Translations under genes and position numbers: made by a program
Notes under the pieces: model-generated
What the model was told of the DNA's origin: nothing
The model's input: only the letters and a program-made list of their open reading frames with translations
The model's database searches: none
Part shown: piece by piece, positions 8,292-15,791 of the stretch
Numbering within the stretch: the first letter of the stretch is position 1
How the letters are laid out: each line of letters begins with the position of its first letter
NCBI GenBank assembly: GCA_015063585.1
Contig: SVTW01000009.1
Span: 1-56,452, forward strand
Source of the DNA: Oscillospiraceae bacterium
Lineage (GTDB): Bacteria > Bacillota > Clostridia > Oscillospirales > CAG-272
DNA length: 56,452 nucleotides
Reading direction: 5' to 3'

Positions 8292-9227
8292 TTAATAAAA
8301 GGTTGCAACCTCCTGCGCGGGCTTTACGGCAAACTCGGTGGATTCCACGTAAAGCACGGGGCCCATGCCGCGGTAGAGCTTATGCTTCTCCACACGGATC
8401 TTGCCCGTGAGCGTGACCCAATCGCGTGTTTTGAGTGAGGTGGATTCACGGAAGATACAAACCAGCGGATGATACGCGATATCATCGGCACAGCAGGTCA
8501 TTACGTGTCTGCCCGCGAGAATGTTCGCGCCGTCACGCGCCACAATTCCCTTGAAACGGATCGTTTTTCCGGCGTATTTGCTCATATCCTCGGAAAGATC
8601 GCGATAGAATACGGCATAGTCCTGATCCGCAATGTTTACCACGTCGGCATCCAGATCATACGGCAGAGGATCTTCGATGTCGTCGTATTCCACGTGTCCG
8701 TCGGGATAATCGTAGGTAATGGCGGCACTGCGGGAAACACCGCGCACGACCTTGTGGATCTCGTCCTTGTCAATTCCCTCGGGGGTGCGATTGAGAACAA
8801 GCATCTCACAGCCCTGCAGCTTGTCAACCATCAGCTGACGCATATTGGCGTTGTAGGAAAGGAAGGTATTGGCATCCGCAAACATCATCTCCTGATACAC
8901 CGCCCAATTATCGGGCAGATTTTCATAGAGTGTGCTGAGCATCCACATACCGTTGTACTCGATGATCACGCGGTCGAGCTTGTGTTTTTTCGCAAGCGCG
9001 GTAAGCGTTTCCTTGGTGAAATCCGCCTCGTCCTCAATGCGCTCCAGATAAACGTTTTGACCCCAGAAGCGGGACAGATCCAGCTCATCTACCCCTTCCT
9101 CGCATTGAATGATCAGCGTTTTTTCACCGGAATTGAATTTCTGATCCTCCATCGACTCCTGAATGATGTGGGTTTTTCCGCCCTCCAAAAAGCCGGTGAA
9201 AAGATATACGGGTAATTTGGCAGCCAT
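8292..9227 (-). CDS. CobW-like GTPase fused to a YcgQ/TIGR03943-like C-terminal domain
   Basis: The 311-residue protein starts with a G3E GTPase-like domain: Walker A GFLEGGKT (residues 12-19), IIEYNGMW as a Walker B-like strand and VLNRTPEG as a base-recognition strand. It lacks the CxCC metal motif of true CobW/ZNG1 proteins. From about residue 215 (YAGKTIRFKGIVARDG, then RHVMTCCADD, DWVTLTGKI) it resembles the C-terminal OB-like domain of YcgQ/TIGR03943 proteins, which are commonly encoded beside CobW permease pairs. It follows the His-rich GTPase gene by 18 bp, so both likely work in zinc or other metal handling. The domain assignments are by eye. Confidence 0.7.
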   Translation of the reverse strand: MAAKLPVYLFTGFLEGGKTHIIQESMEDQKFNSGEKTLIIQCEEGVDELDLSRFWGQNVYLERIEDEADFTKETLTALAKKHKLDRVIIEYNGMWMLSTLYENLPDNWAVYQEMMFADANTFLSYNANMRQLMVDKLQGCEMLVLNRTPEGIDKDEIHKVVRGVSRSAAITYDYPDGHVEYDDIEDPLPYDLDADVVNIADQDYAVFYRDLSEDMSKYAGKTIRFKGIVARDGANILAGRHVMTCCADDIAYHPLVCIFRESTSLKTRDWVTLTGKIRVEKHKLYRGMGPVLYVESTEFAVKPAQEVATFY

Positions 9228-9245
9228 ATTCTCAGTCCTCTTTCA

Positions 9246-10538
9246 TCAAACACCGAAAAGCTTTGCCAGCTCGGCTTTGTTCAGGTGCGAGCCAATCACG
9301 CAAAGTCTGCCGATCACCGCCGCCGAGCCGACACGTACGTCGCCCTCTCCGGGAACGTAGTCAAAATGCAGCCATTTGCCGCACTCGCAGGCAACAATCC
9401 CCTTTGCACGCAGAACCGTGCCGTAGGTCTTTTCCTCAACCAATGCCTCAAGAATGCGCTCCAGCTCCTCGCGGGCAAACTTCTTTGTCGTTTCCACGCC
9501 CCAGCTTACGAACACATCGTCGGCATGGTGGTGGTGATGGTGGTGATGGCAGGCACAATTGGGATCGTCGCACTCGTCCTCATCGTGGTGATGATGGTGA
9601 TGCTCGTGTTCGTGCTCATGCTCGTCGTGATCATGGTGATGGTGGCAGGCACAATTGGGATCGTCGCACTCGTCCTCATCGTGATGATGATGGTGATGCT
9701 CGTGTTCGTGCTCATGCGCATGCTCGTCGTGATCATGGTGATGGTGGCAAGCACAATCGGGATCGTCGCACTCGTCCTCATCGTGGTGATGATGGTGGTG
9801 CTCGTGTTCGTGCTCATGCTCATGCTCGTCGTGATCATGGTGATGGTGGCAAGCACAATCGGGATCGTCGCACTCGTCCTCGTCGTGGCGATGATGGTGA
9901 TGCTCTGCCGCCTTTGCAAGACGCGCGAGCTCCTCCTCAATGGTGTCGCGGCGTTCCATTGCCGCCAGAAGCTGTGTTCCGTCGAGCTCCTCCCACGGTG
10001 TGGTCACAATGGTTGCCGTTGCGTTATGCTCACGGAGAAGCGCGACCGTTTCGGCAATTTTTTCCGCCGAGGCACTTTGGGTGTGAGACAGCACGATGCA
10101 GCCCGCGTTTTCAATTTGGTCATTGAAGAACTCGCCAAAGTTCTTCATATACATCTTGCACTTTTTCACGTCCGCCACGGTGGTAAAGCCGTTGAGCAAA
10201 ACGTCCTCTGCCTGTAGCCCCTGCACAGCACGGATAATATCCGAAAGCTTGCCGACACCCGACGGCTCGATCAGGATACGGTCGGGGTGGAATTCATTCA
10301 AGACCTTGCTCAGTGCCTTGGAAAAATCACCAACCAGCGAGCAACAAATGCAGCCGCTGTTCATTTCGGTAACCTCAATTCCCGCGTCCTGCATAAAACC
10401 GCCGTCAATGCCGATCTCACCAAATTCATTCTCGATCAGCACCAGCTTCTCGCCCGCATAGGCTTCTTTGAGCAGCTTCTTGATCAGCATGATCTTACCC
10501 CCACCGAGAAAACCCGAAAAAATATCAATTTTTGTCAT
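9246..10538 (-). CDS. CobW/ZNG1-type metallochaperone GTPase with four His/Cys-rich repeats
   Basis: The 430-residue G3E GTPase has an N-terminal domain with GFLGGGKI (residues 9-16), IENEFGEIGID, the metal-binding triad GCICC (62-66), LIEPSGVGK and a C-terminal CobW_C domain (GTVLRAKGIV...WLHFDYVPG). Between them, about residues 210-335, is a run of His, Asp and Glu carrying four DEDECDDPxCAC modules, a very large metal buffer. Family members deliver Zn2+ or Co2+ to client enzymes on GTP hydrolysis. Oddly, the Walker A Ser/Thr that binds Mg2+ is Ile16, while the neighbour's Walker A keeps Thr. First gene of the pair, behind a strong promoter. Confidence 0.85.
   Translation of the reverse strand: MTKIDIFSGFLGGGKIMLIKKLLKEAYAGEKLVLIENEFGEIGIDGGFMQDAGIEVTEMNSGCICCSLVGDFSKALSKVLNEFHPDRILIEPSGVGKLSDIIRAVQGLQAEDVLLNGFTTVADVKKCKMYMKNFGEFFNDQIENAGCIVLSHTQSASAEKIAETVALLREHNATATIVTTPWEELDGTQLLAAMERRDTIEEELARLAKAAEHHHHRHDEDECDDPDCACHHHHDHDEHEHEHEHEHHHHHHDEDECDDPDCACHHHHDHDEHAHEHEHEHHHHHHDEDECDDPNCACHHHHDHDEHEHEHEHHHHHHDEDECDDPNCACHHHHHHHHADDVFVSWGVETTKKFAREELERILEALVEEKTYGTVLRAKGIVACECGKWLHFDYVPGEGDVRVGSAAVIGRLCVIGSHLNKAELAKLFGV
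9530..9905 (-). repeat. In-frame tandem repeats coding the His/Cys modules
   Basis: Four near-identical units start at about 9548, 9644, 9746 and 9848, spaced 96, 102 and 102 bp (32, 34 and 34 codons). All periods are multiples of three, so copy-number slippage keeps the frame. The high identity at DNA level suggests recent expansion or homogenisation. Confidence 0.9.
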
Positions 10539-10576
10539 TCAAAAATCATTCCTTTTCAAAAAATTTTAACTTATAT

Positions 10577-10605
10577 ATTATACCCTCATAAAACCGAAAA
10601 GTCAA
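10577..10605 (-). promoter_or_regulatory. Promoter of the CobW-type pair
   Basis: Leftward -35 TTGACT (10605-10600), 17 bp, perfect -10 TATAAT (10582-10577). The sequence up to the -35, TGGGCTTGAC, is the same as at the isomerase promoter at 1971-1980. I see no clear Zur operator. Confidence 0.8.
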
Positions 10606-10650
10606 GCCCACCATGCAAAAATCTTATCAAGGCATCAAAAAAAGCAGTTT

Positions 10651-11469
10651 TTATCCCCGTCGCTTGTATTGAAGCGGTGTAATGCCGTACGCTTTTTTAA
10701 ACAGCGCGATAAAATTGGAATAATCCGCAAAGCCGCTCGCCTCGCATGCCTCCATAACCGACGCGCCGCCGTAGAGCAGCTCCGCCGCCACACCAAGGCG
10801 TTTTTTTCGCAAGTAGACGGTAGGTGACATGTGAAGCACGTCGGAAAAATGCCGCTCCAAGGTGTTCACACTCACGTGTGCCTGCCGCGCAAGCTCCGAA
10901 ACCGTGAGCGCATCGGCATAATGAAGATCGAGATACTCCAACGCAAAAACGACGTCCTGTGGGTACGCACCGACCGAAGGTGCAAAGACGTCCGCGTCCT
11001 CAAGCAGATGCATCAGCTTGAAAAAGCGATATTGACGGCCGATCGCGCCCTCCTCACAGTCCACCATTTTATGACAGAGCGCAAAAAGCTCTTTCTGGCG
11101 GTCGGCGGGCAGGGTGAGCAGATTGTTTTCGCCTGCCGCGCGGTTAAAAAAGCGCGGAAAAAGATGCTCGTTTCCATTTGCCGAAAAAAGAATCCAAAAG
11201 TGACTGTGCAGGCTATCCCCATGATAAATACAGTGGTGATATTCAAATGGGCGCGTAATTACAATGCTCCCCGGGAAAATAGGATAAATGCGCTTCTCCA
11301 CCATAAAAGATACGTCACCCGTTAAGTTGATATAGATCTCACATTCGGGGTGTACGTGGGAATCGGTTTGATTGTAGGAGACATCCCGACTGACCTCCGC
11401 ATAGGATATTTGCATATGAAACGGTAAAACCGCCTCATGATCAATGGAGCGCTTTTGTATCAGATCCAT
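10651..11469 (-). CDS. AraC-family transcriptional regulator
   Basis: A 272-residue regulator with an N-terminal cupin-like sensor (HVHPECEIYINLTGDVSFMVEKRIYPIFPGSIVI, about residues 38-72) and a C-terminal AraC HTH pair (LTVSELARQAHVSVNTLERHFSDVL and VMEACEASGFADYSNFIALFKKAYG, ending ITPLQYKRRG). The ATG follows GAAAGGAGAG. Its promoter is back to back with that of a DMT transporter gene. The transporter, the GH36 remnant and the GH28-like gene beyond it form a plausible carbohydrate regulon, but that link rests only on position. The sensed molecule is unknown. Confidence 0.9.
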   Translation of the reverse strand: MDLIQKRSIDHEAVLPFHMQISYAEVSRDVSYNQTDSHVHPECEIYINLTGDVSFMVEKRIYPIFPGSIVITRPFEYHHCIYHGDSLHSHFWILFSANGNEHLFPRFFNRAAGENNLLTLPADRQKELFALCHKMVDCEEGAIGRQYRFFKLMHLLEDADVFAPSVGAYPQDVVFALEYLDLHYADALTVSELARQAHVSVNTLERHFSDVLHMSPTVYLRKKRLGVAAELLYGGASVMEACEASGFADYSNFIALFKKAYGITPLQYKRRG

Positions 11470-11510
11470 GCCCGCTCTCCTTTCTCGTTTTTGGAAGGCT
11501 TCTTTTGGTG

Positions 11511-11540
11511 ATTATACCACGTTTTTCGGTGAAAAGTCAA
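11511..11540 (-). promoter_or_regulatory. Promoter of the second araC-type gene
   Basis: Leftward -35 TTGACT (11540-11535), 18-bp spacer, perfect -10 TATAAT (11516-11511). Confidence 0.75.
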
Positions 11541-11560
11541 TAGAAAAGCAGGAAAAAATG

Positions 11561-11569
11561 TGATATAAT
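11561..11569 (+). promoter_or_regulatory. Extended -10 promoter of the DMT transporter
   Basis: TGATATAAT is a perfect extended -10. No recognisable -35 lies 17 bp upstream (TAGAAA), which fits a promoter that needs an activator such as the divergent AraC protein. Confidence 0.65.
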
Positions 11570-11610
11570 GAAAAAAACAAAGGAAAGGGGACGGTGCCTC
11601 CGCCCCTGTG

Positions 11611-12507
11611 ATGTACATGAAGGATTATTTGATGTTAGTGATTGCCGCCATTTTATTGGCATTTGATTTTGCGTTGAGCAAGCTCTATCAAAAGCGGGCG
11701 GGAACCTCGCTCAAGGCAGGCTTTTTCTTCAATGCCCTGCTCGGTTTTTTTACCGCCTTGATCTTCTGGGGCATGAACGGCTTTGCCTTTCATGTTTCCC
11801 CTTTCTCACTTGCAATGGCTGTTATGATCTCGGTGATCGGAATGTCCTACAGCTTTTTCGGTTTCCGGATCCTCAAATCGGGAAGCATGGCGCTCTACAC
11901 GCTCTTTCTGATGGTTGGCGGTATGGTGATCCCCTACGTGTGGGGGCTGCTCTTTCTTGACGAGCCCTTTTCGATCCTGCGCACCGTCGGTCTTGCCCTG
12001 CTGATCTTTGCCGTTGCATGCTCGAACCTCCCGCAAAAGGGGCATCGAATCGGGCGTACGGTTCTTCTGATGTGTATCACCGTCTTTTTCCTCAACGGCT
12101 TTGTCAGCGTTTTCTCCAAGCTTCACCAAATCGAGGCAACGCAGCCCACCGTGAACACCACCGAGTTTGTGCTGCTGACCGGAATCATCAAGTTTTTCTT
12201 GGCCGGAATTGCCTACACCGTTCTCTCCCTGCGTGATCGCAAAAGCGGAAAGGAGGAGGTACTCAAACCGCGCCTCTTGCAGGTTTTGCCCTTGATCGTG
12301 CTCTCAACCGTACTTTCGGGCGGATCCTATCTGCTTCAGCTCACCGGTGCCGCAAATCTCCCCGCAACCCTGCTCTACCCCTTTATCACGGGCGGCAGCA
12401 TTATCTTTTCGGCGATCGTGGGAGTGATCGCCTTTCGCGAAAAGCTCTCCCGCAATCTGATTCTGAGCATTGCGCTCTGCTTCATCGGTACACTTTTGCT
12501 TCTCTGA
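11611..12507 (+). CDS. DMT-superfamily (EamA-like) transporter
   Basis: A roughly 298-residue membrane protein with ten hydrophobic helices in two five-helix halves, as in EamA/drug-metabolite transporters. The repeated signature appears as MALYTLFLMVGGMVIPYVWGLLFLDEPFS in the first half and LPATLLYPFITGGSIIFSAIVGVIAFREKLS in the second. Likely substrates are metabolites or sugars; none can be assigned. A GTG at 11608 and an ATG at 11617 are alternative starts. The only strong Shine-Dalgarno-like run (AGGGG, 11586-11590) is 20 bases upstream and can pair with CCCCT at 11603-11607, so translation may be structure-dependent. It is followed closely by a decayed glycosidase gene. Confidence 0.85.
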   Translation: MYMKDYLMLVIAAILLAFDFALSKLYQKRAGTSLKAGFFFNALLGFFTALIFWGMNGFAFHVSPFSLAMAVMISVIGMSYSFFGFRILKSGSMALYTLFLMVGGMVIPYVWGLLFLDEPFSILRTVGLALLIFAVACSNLPQKGHRIGRTVLLMCITVFFLNGFVSVFSKLHQIEATQPTVNTTEFVLLTGIIKFFLAGIAYTVLSLRDRKSGKEEVLKPRLLQVLPLIVLSTVLSGGSYLLQLTGAANLPATLLYPFITGGSIIFSAIVGVIAFREKLSRNLILSIALCFIGTLLLL

Positions 12508-12538
12508 CATTTTTTCCAAACAGAAAGGACCGCTGAAC

Positions 12539-13169
12539 ATGGAATTTCTCAAACAGAATCCACGTCTCTCATTTTTATATGGAAACCGCCAAGCGCAGCT
12601 TCCCCCTTTGGCGAAGCGATGCGCAATGCCCCGCCGACCCCACCCCCGAGATCGCACAGCTCCACAACATGAACTTTTCACTCTGGCTTCCCTACACGGG
12701 TACGGGCTGCGGCAGACTTTACGATACCTACCGCATGCGCAGTGCCTACGCAACGGGACTTTCCACCAACTACGCCTATTCCGACACCGAGCATTTCGGG
12801 AGCGATATGGCACAGGTGCAGTGGTTCCGTGATCGGTGCAAGGAATTTCTTCGCGTGCGGCCCTATTTCGATGGGGATCTCTATCATTTAACAGCACCCG
12901 TCAAGGACAACACCGCGTGGTGCGCCGTTCAATGGAATCGCCCCGAATCGCAGGACGGCATGGTGCAGGTGTTCAAGCGCGCCGAAAGCCTCTACACCGA
13001 GGCGTATTTGCCTTTGCGTCGGATCGATTCCACCAAGACCTATCGTTTTACCGACATCGACGGCGGTGCATTCACGGTTTCGGGCGCAGAGCTTGCCGAG
13101 TGTGGCTTGCACCTGACGATCCCCGAGCACCGCGTGGCAAAAATTTATTTCTACCGAGTGGACAAATAA
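12539..13169 (+). pseudogene. GH36 alpha-galactosidase remnant (internal deletion)
   Basis: A good RBS (AGAAAGGAC) and ATG at 12539 open a plausible N-terminus, MEFLKQNPRLSFLY, then the frame shifts. From 12579 the next frame encodes only the C-terminal fifth of a GH36 alpha-galactosidase: SFPLWRSDAQC, LHNMNFSLWLPYTGTGCGRLYDTYRMRSAYATG, and the GH36 C-terminal beta-sandwich (YRFTDIDGGAFTVSGAELAECGL). The catalytic barrel with its nucleophile and acid/base Asp is missing. An internal deletion joining start to tail near 12580 explains this. The frame from the ATG runs out of register to a stop at 12830-12832. No active enzyme is expected. Confidence 0.8.
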
Positions 13170-13199
13170 AAACACACGGTGTAAAACAGAGGAGGCATT

Positions 13200-14714
13200 A
13201 TGTTTTCTTATTCCGAATTTTATCACGAATGGACGAAATCACAATTCCCGATCGAAGTACAGCGCTCTGCGGACTACAAGGTGTTTGCGGGAGATGCGGA
13301 GATCCCCGTTTATACCTGCCGCATCTCAAAATACCCCTTTAACACCTGGTGGCCCGGGCATCAGCGCCCCGTGGAGCAGAGCGAGGTGGTGTCCTATATC
13401 AATCTGGTTGCAGACGAGGCGGTAACGCTAGAGGTGGAACCGCTGACGAAGTCCGCCGACGGCAGAGTGATGATCAAGCCCTATTCCAAGGGAGTCGAGC
13501 CGCGCACGGTTGGCGGCAGGATCGTGTTTACGATCCCCGAAAACGGCGGATACGTGCTGGAGATCAACGATTACCACGGTCTGCTCTATATCTTTCACAA
13601 CAAGCCGCGCCCCTGCGCCGATCCCGAACACGTGACGCATTATTTCGGCAAGGGAGTGCATTTCCCCGGAAAAATCGTACTGCATTCCAACGAAAGCGTA
13701 TACGTTGACAAGGACGCGCTGGTTTACGGTTGCATCTATGCGGAAAATGCCGAGAATATCCACATCTATGGCAACGGTATCCTCGACGATAGCGGCGAGG
13801 AACGCATCTCGGAGCCTTGTTATGAGCCGTACGCAAACGGAAACCTCAAGTTCTACGACTGCAAGAATCTGCGCATCGAGGGCGTGGGAGTTGTCAATTC
13901 CGCCATCTGGTGCGTCAACCTCTTCCATTGCTTTGACGTTTTGATCGACGGCGTCAACGTGTTTGGTCAGTGGCGCTACAACACCGACGGCATCGATATC
14001 GTCAACTGCGCGAGGGTGACGGTCAGAAACTGCTTTGTACATTCCTTTGACGATACGGTGACCGTCAAGGGCGTCGACCGCTATGACTTCGAGAGCAACC
14101 GCGACATTTTGGTCGAGCATTGTGTGCTCTGGTGCGATTGGGGCAAAACATGCGAGATCGGACTGGAAACGGCGGCTCCCGAATACGCAAGGATCGTCTT
14201 CCGTGACTGTGATCTTCTGCGTGCGGGCAATACCGCATGCGATATTCAGAACGGCGACTATGCCCTTGTGCGGGATATCACGTTTGAAAACATTCGCGTG
14301 GAGCTGGAAAGCTTCTATACCCGTCCGCAAATGCAACGCTCGGACGACGAGGTCTATTCCAGACAGAAGGAAGTTGAAATTGCTTATATTCTCAACATTC
14401 GAAACCGCCGTTTTCGCGAAGCATACGCCTTTTTGAACCTCGAAAAGGAAAAACGCGTCTATCCGGAAGGCGACCCACGCTATGCAAGCGTTTGCGGCGT
14501 CACAGCAAAGGATATCACGGTCTACTGCGACGACGCACTTCTGCAAAGCAAGGGAACCCAATGTGTTCGTTTATACGTAGAAAACAGCATTCCGACCACC
14601 GAATACCGCAATATCGTTGTGGAGGGCATCACCCTGAACGGGCAAAGACTCCAAAAAGCGGACATGGAAATGACACTTGCGGGAATCTCTCCCGACGTGC
14701 TGTCCGTGAAATAA
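13200..14714 (+). CDS. GH28-like right-handed beta-helix glycosidase (atypical active site)
   Basis: A 504-residue protein with a beta-sandwich-like N-terminus (about 1-150) and a right-handed beta-helix of the pectin-lyase/GH28 type. The helix shows repeated short strands (HIYGNGILDDS, LRIEGVGVVNS, VLIDGVNVFG) and the GH28-like motifs YNTDGIDI and HSFDDTVTVKG. The usual third and fourth polygalacturonase motifs (GHG and RIK) are not seen, so ordinary polygalacturonase activity is doubtful; a GH49-like or other beta-helix glycosidase is an alternative. No signal peptide, so an intracellular role on imported oligosaccharides is likely. GAGGAGG precedes the ATG, and the GH36 remnant is 30 bp upstream. 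Confidence 0.75.
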   Translation: MFSYSEFYHEWTKSQFPIEVQRSADYKVFAGDAEIPVYTCRISKYPFNTWWPGHQRPVEQSEVVSYINLVADEAVTLEVEPLTKSADGRVMIKPYSKGVEPRTVGGRIVFTIPENGGYVLEINDYHGLLYIFHNKPRPCADPEHVTHYFGKGVHFPGKIVLHSNESVYVDKDALVYGCIYAENAENIHIYGNGILDDSGEERISEPCYEPYANGNLKFYDCKNLRIEGVGVVNSAIWCVNLFHCFDVLIDGVNVFGQWRYNTDGIDIVNCARVTVRNCFVHSFDDTVTVKGVDRYDFESNRDILVEHCVLWCDWGKTCEIGLETAAPEYARIVFRDCDLLRAGNTACDIQNGDYALVRDITFENIRVELESFYTRPQMQRSDDEVYSRQKEVEIAYILNIRNRRFREAYAFLNLEKEKRVYPEGDPRYASVCGVTAKDITVYCDDALLQSKGTQCVRLYVENSIPTTEYRNIVVEGITLNGQRLQKADMEMTLAGISPDVLSVK

Positions 14715-14800
14715 GAAGATACAATGCAGCAAAGATCAAATTACAAAAATCGCAGATTTCCTTCTTTGAAAGGTTCTTGAAAAAGACAAAGGTATGGAAA

Positions 14801-14850
14801 AAAGGGGTGTCTCAAATGCAACGGTGCATTTGGTCGACATCCCCTTTTTT
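14801..14850. terminator. CAAATGC-type terminator hairpin
   Basis: AAAGGGGTGT pairs with ACATCCCCTTT (one bulged T) outside an inner CAAATGCA/TGCATTTG stem, followed by a T run. It separates the convergent beta-helix and trxB genes and shares its inner stem with 2901, 30761 and 37061. Confidence 0.85.
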
Positions 14851-14861
14851 CATATAAAAAA

Positions 14862-15770
14862 TTATCCAAGATATTCTATAGCCGAGAGTGCGGCAACGGT
14901 ACCGTCGGCGGTGGCAGTGGTCAACTGTCGCACGGCTTTTTGGCAACAATCTCCCGCCGCGAAAATCCCTTCGCACGAGGTACGGCAATCGCGATCGGTG
15001 ACGATATAACCGTCGGGATCCAGCGCAACAAGATCGGAGAAAGCGGCATTACGCGGCAAATTTCCAACCGCCTCAAACACGCCTGCCACGAAAAGCTCAC
15101 GCGTCGCATCGGTTTTGACGTTGCGCAAAAGCAAGGATTCGAGTCGCCCGTCCCCCTTCATTTCACTCACTACCGTATTGGTAAGAAGCGTGACGTTTTC
15201 GGTATTCCGCAAGCGCTCCATCAACCGCTCCTCGGCACGAAAACCGTCGCGGCGGTGGATCAGGTAGACCTTTGCGCACAATTCGGACAGCACCAGCGCG
15301 TCCTGCACGGCGGTATTGCCGCCGCCTACAACCGCAACCTCCCGACGGCGGAAAAACATGCCGTCACAGGTGGCACAAAACGACACGCCGCGTCCGATCA
15401 ACGCTTCCTCACCCGCAACCCCAAGCTTGCGGTGTCCAACACCCGTGGCAAGGATCACAGTGCGAGCCTCGTAGGAATCCGCGTCGGTCTTGACCAAAAA
15501 GTCGCCGTCCGCGTTCTTTTCGATCCCCGTTACGTTCCCCGCAACCAGCTTCACCCCAAGCGCGCGAATCTGATTCATCATCTGCTCGGCAAGCTCCCAA
15601 CCGCTTATGTCGGGCGCACCGGGGTAATTTTCCACCTTTTGGGATTGCACGATCTGTCCGCCGTAGGCTTGCCCCTCGATTAAAAGCAGACTTTTTCCGG
15701 CACGGAGCGCATAGAGAGCCGCCGTCATACCGGCAGGTCCCGCACCAACTACGATCATATCATATTTCAT
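14862..15770 (-). CDS. trxB: Thioredoxin-disulfide reductase
   Basis: NADPH- and FAD-dependent flavoenzyme that reduces thioredoxin; 302 residues, normal for TrxB. Signatures are the N-terminal FAD motif VVGAGPAGMTAALYALRAGK, the redox pair CATC (Cys132, Cys135), the NADPH motif VAVVGGGNTAVQDAL and the C-terminal GIFAAGDCCQKAVRQLTTATADG. Cytosolic. It lies 21 bp after rqcH and is probably read from the same promoter. The LxxLxxYDR-type substitutions of ferredoxin-NADP reductases are absent, which supports the TrxB call. Confidence 0.93.
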   Translation of the reverse strand: MKYDMIVVGAGPAGMTAALYALRAGKSLLLIEGQAYGGQIVQSQKVENYPGAPDISGWELAEQMMNQIRALGVKLVAGNVTGIEKNADGDFLVKTDADSYEARTVILATGVGHRKLGVAGEEALIGRGVSFCATCDGMFFRRREVAVVGGGNTAVQDALVLSELCAKVYLIHRRDGFRAEERLMERLRNTENVTLLTNTVVSEMKGDGRLESLLLRNVKTDATRELFVAGVFEAVGNLPRNAAFSDLVALDPDGYIVTDRDCRTSCEGIFAAGDCCQKAVRQLTTATADGTVAALSAIEYLG

Positions 15771-15791
15771 ACTGTATTCCGTCCTTCCAAA

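Noticed and set aside
9530-9905. CRISPR-like or VNTR array
   Set aside because: Units are contiguous, in frame and encode His/Cys modules of a GTPase; there are no unique spacers.
9263-10217. Two long rightward open frames (287 and 310 codons) opposite the His-rich GTPase gene
   Set aside because: They are antisense shadows of the low-complexity CAC/GAT-rich repeats; no RBS or promoter, and the encoded Val/Met- or Arg-rich strings are not protein-like.
12470-12832. Separate 120-codon gene starting near the end of the DMT gene
   Set aside because: From 12539 it is the out-of-frame reading of the GH36 remnant; its Arg/His-rich translation is not protein-like.
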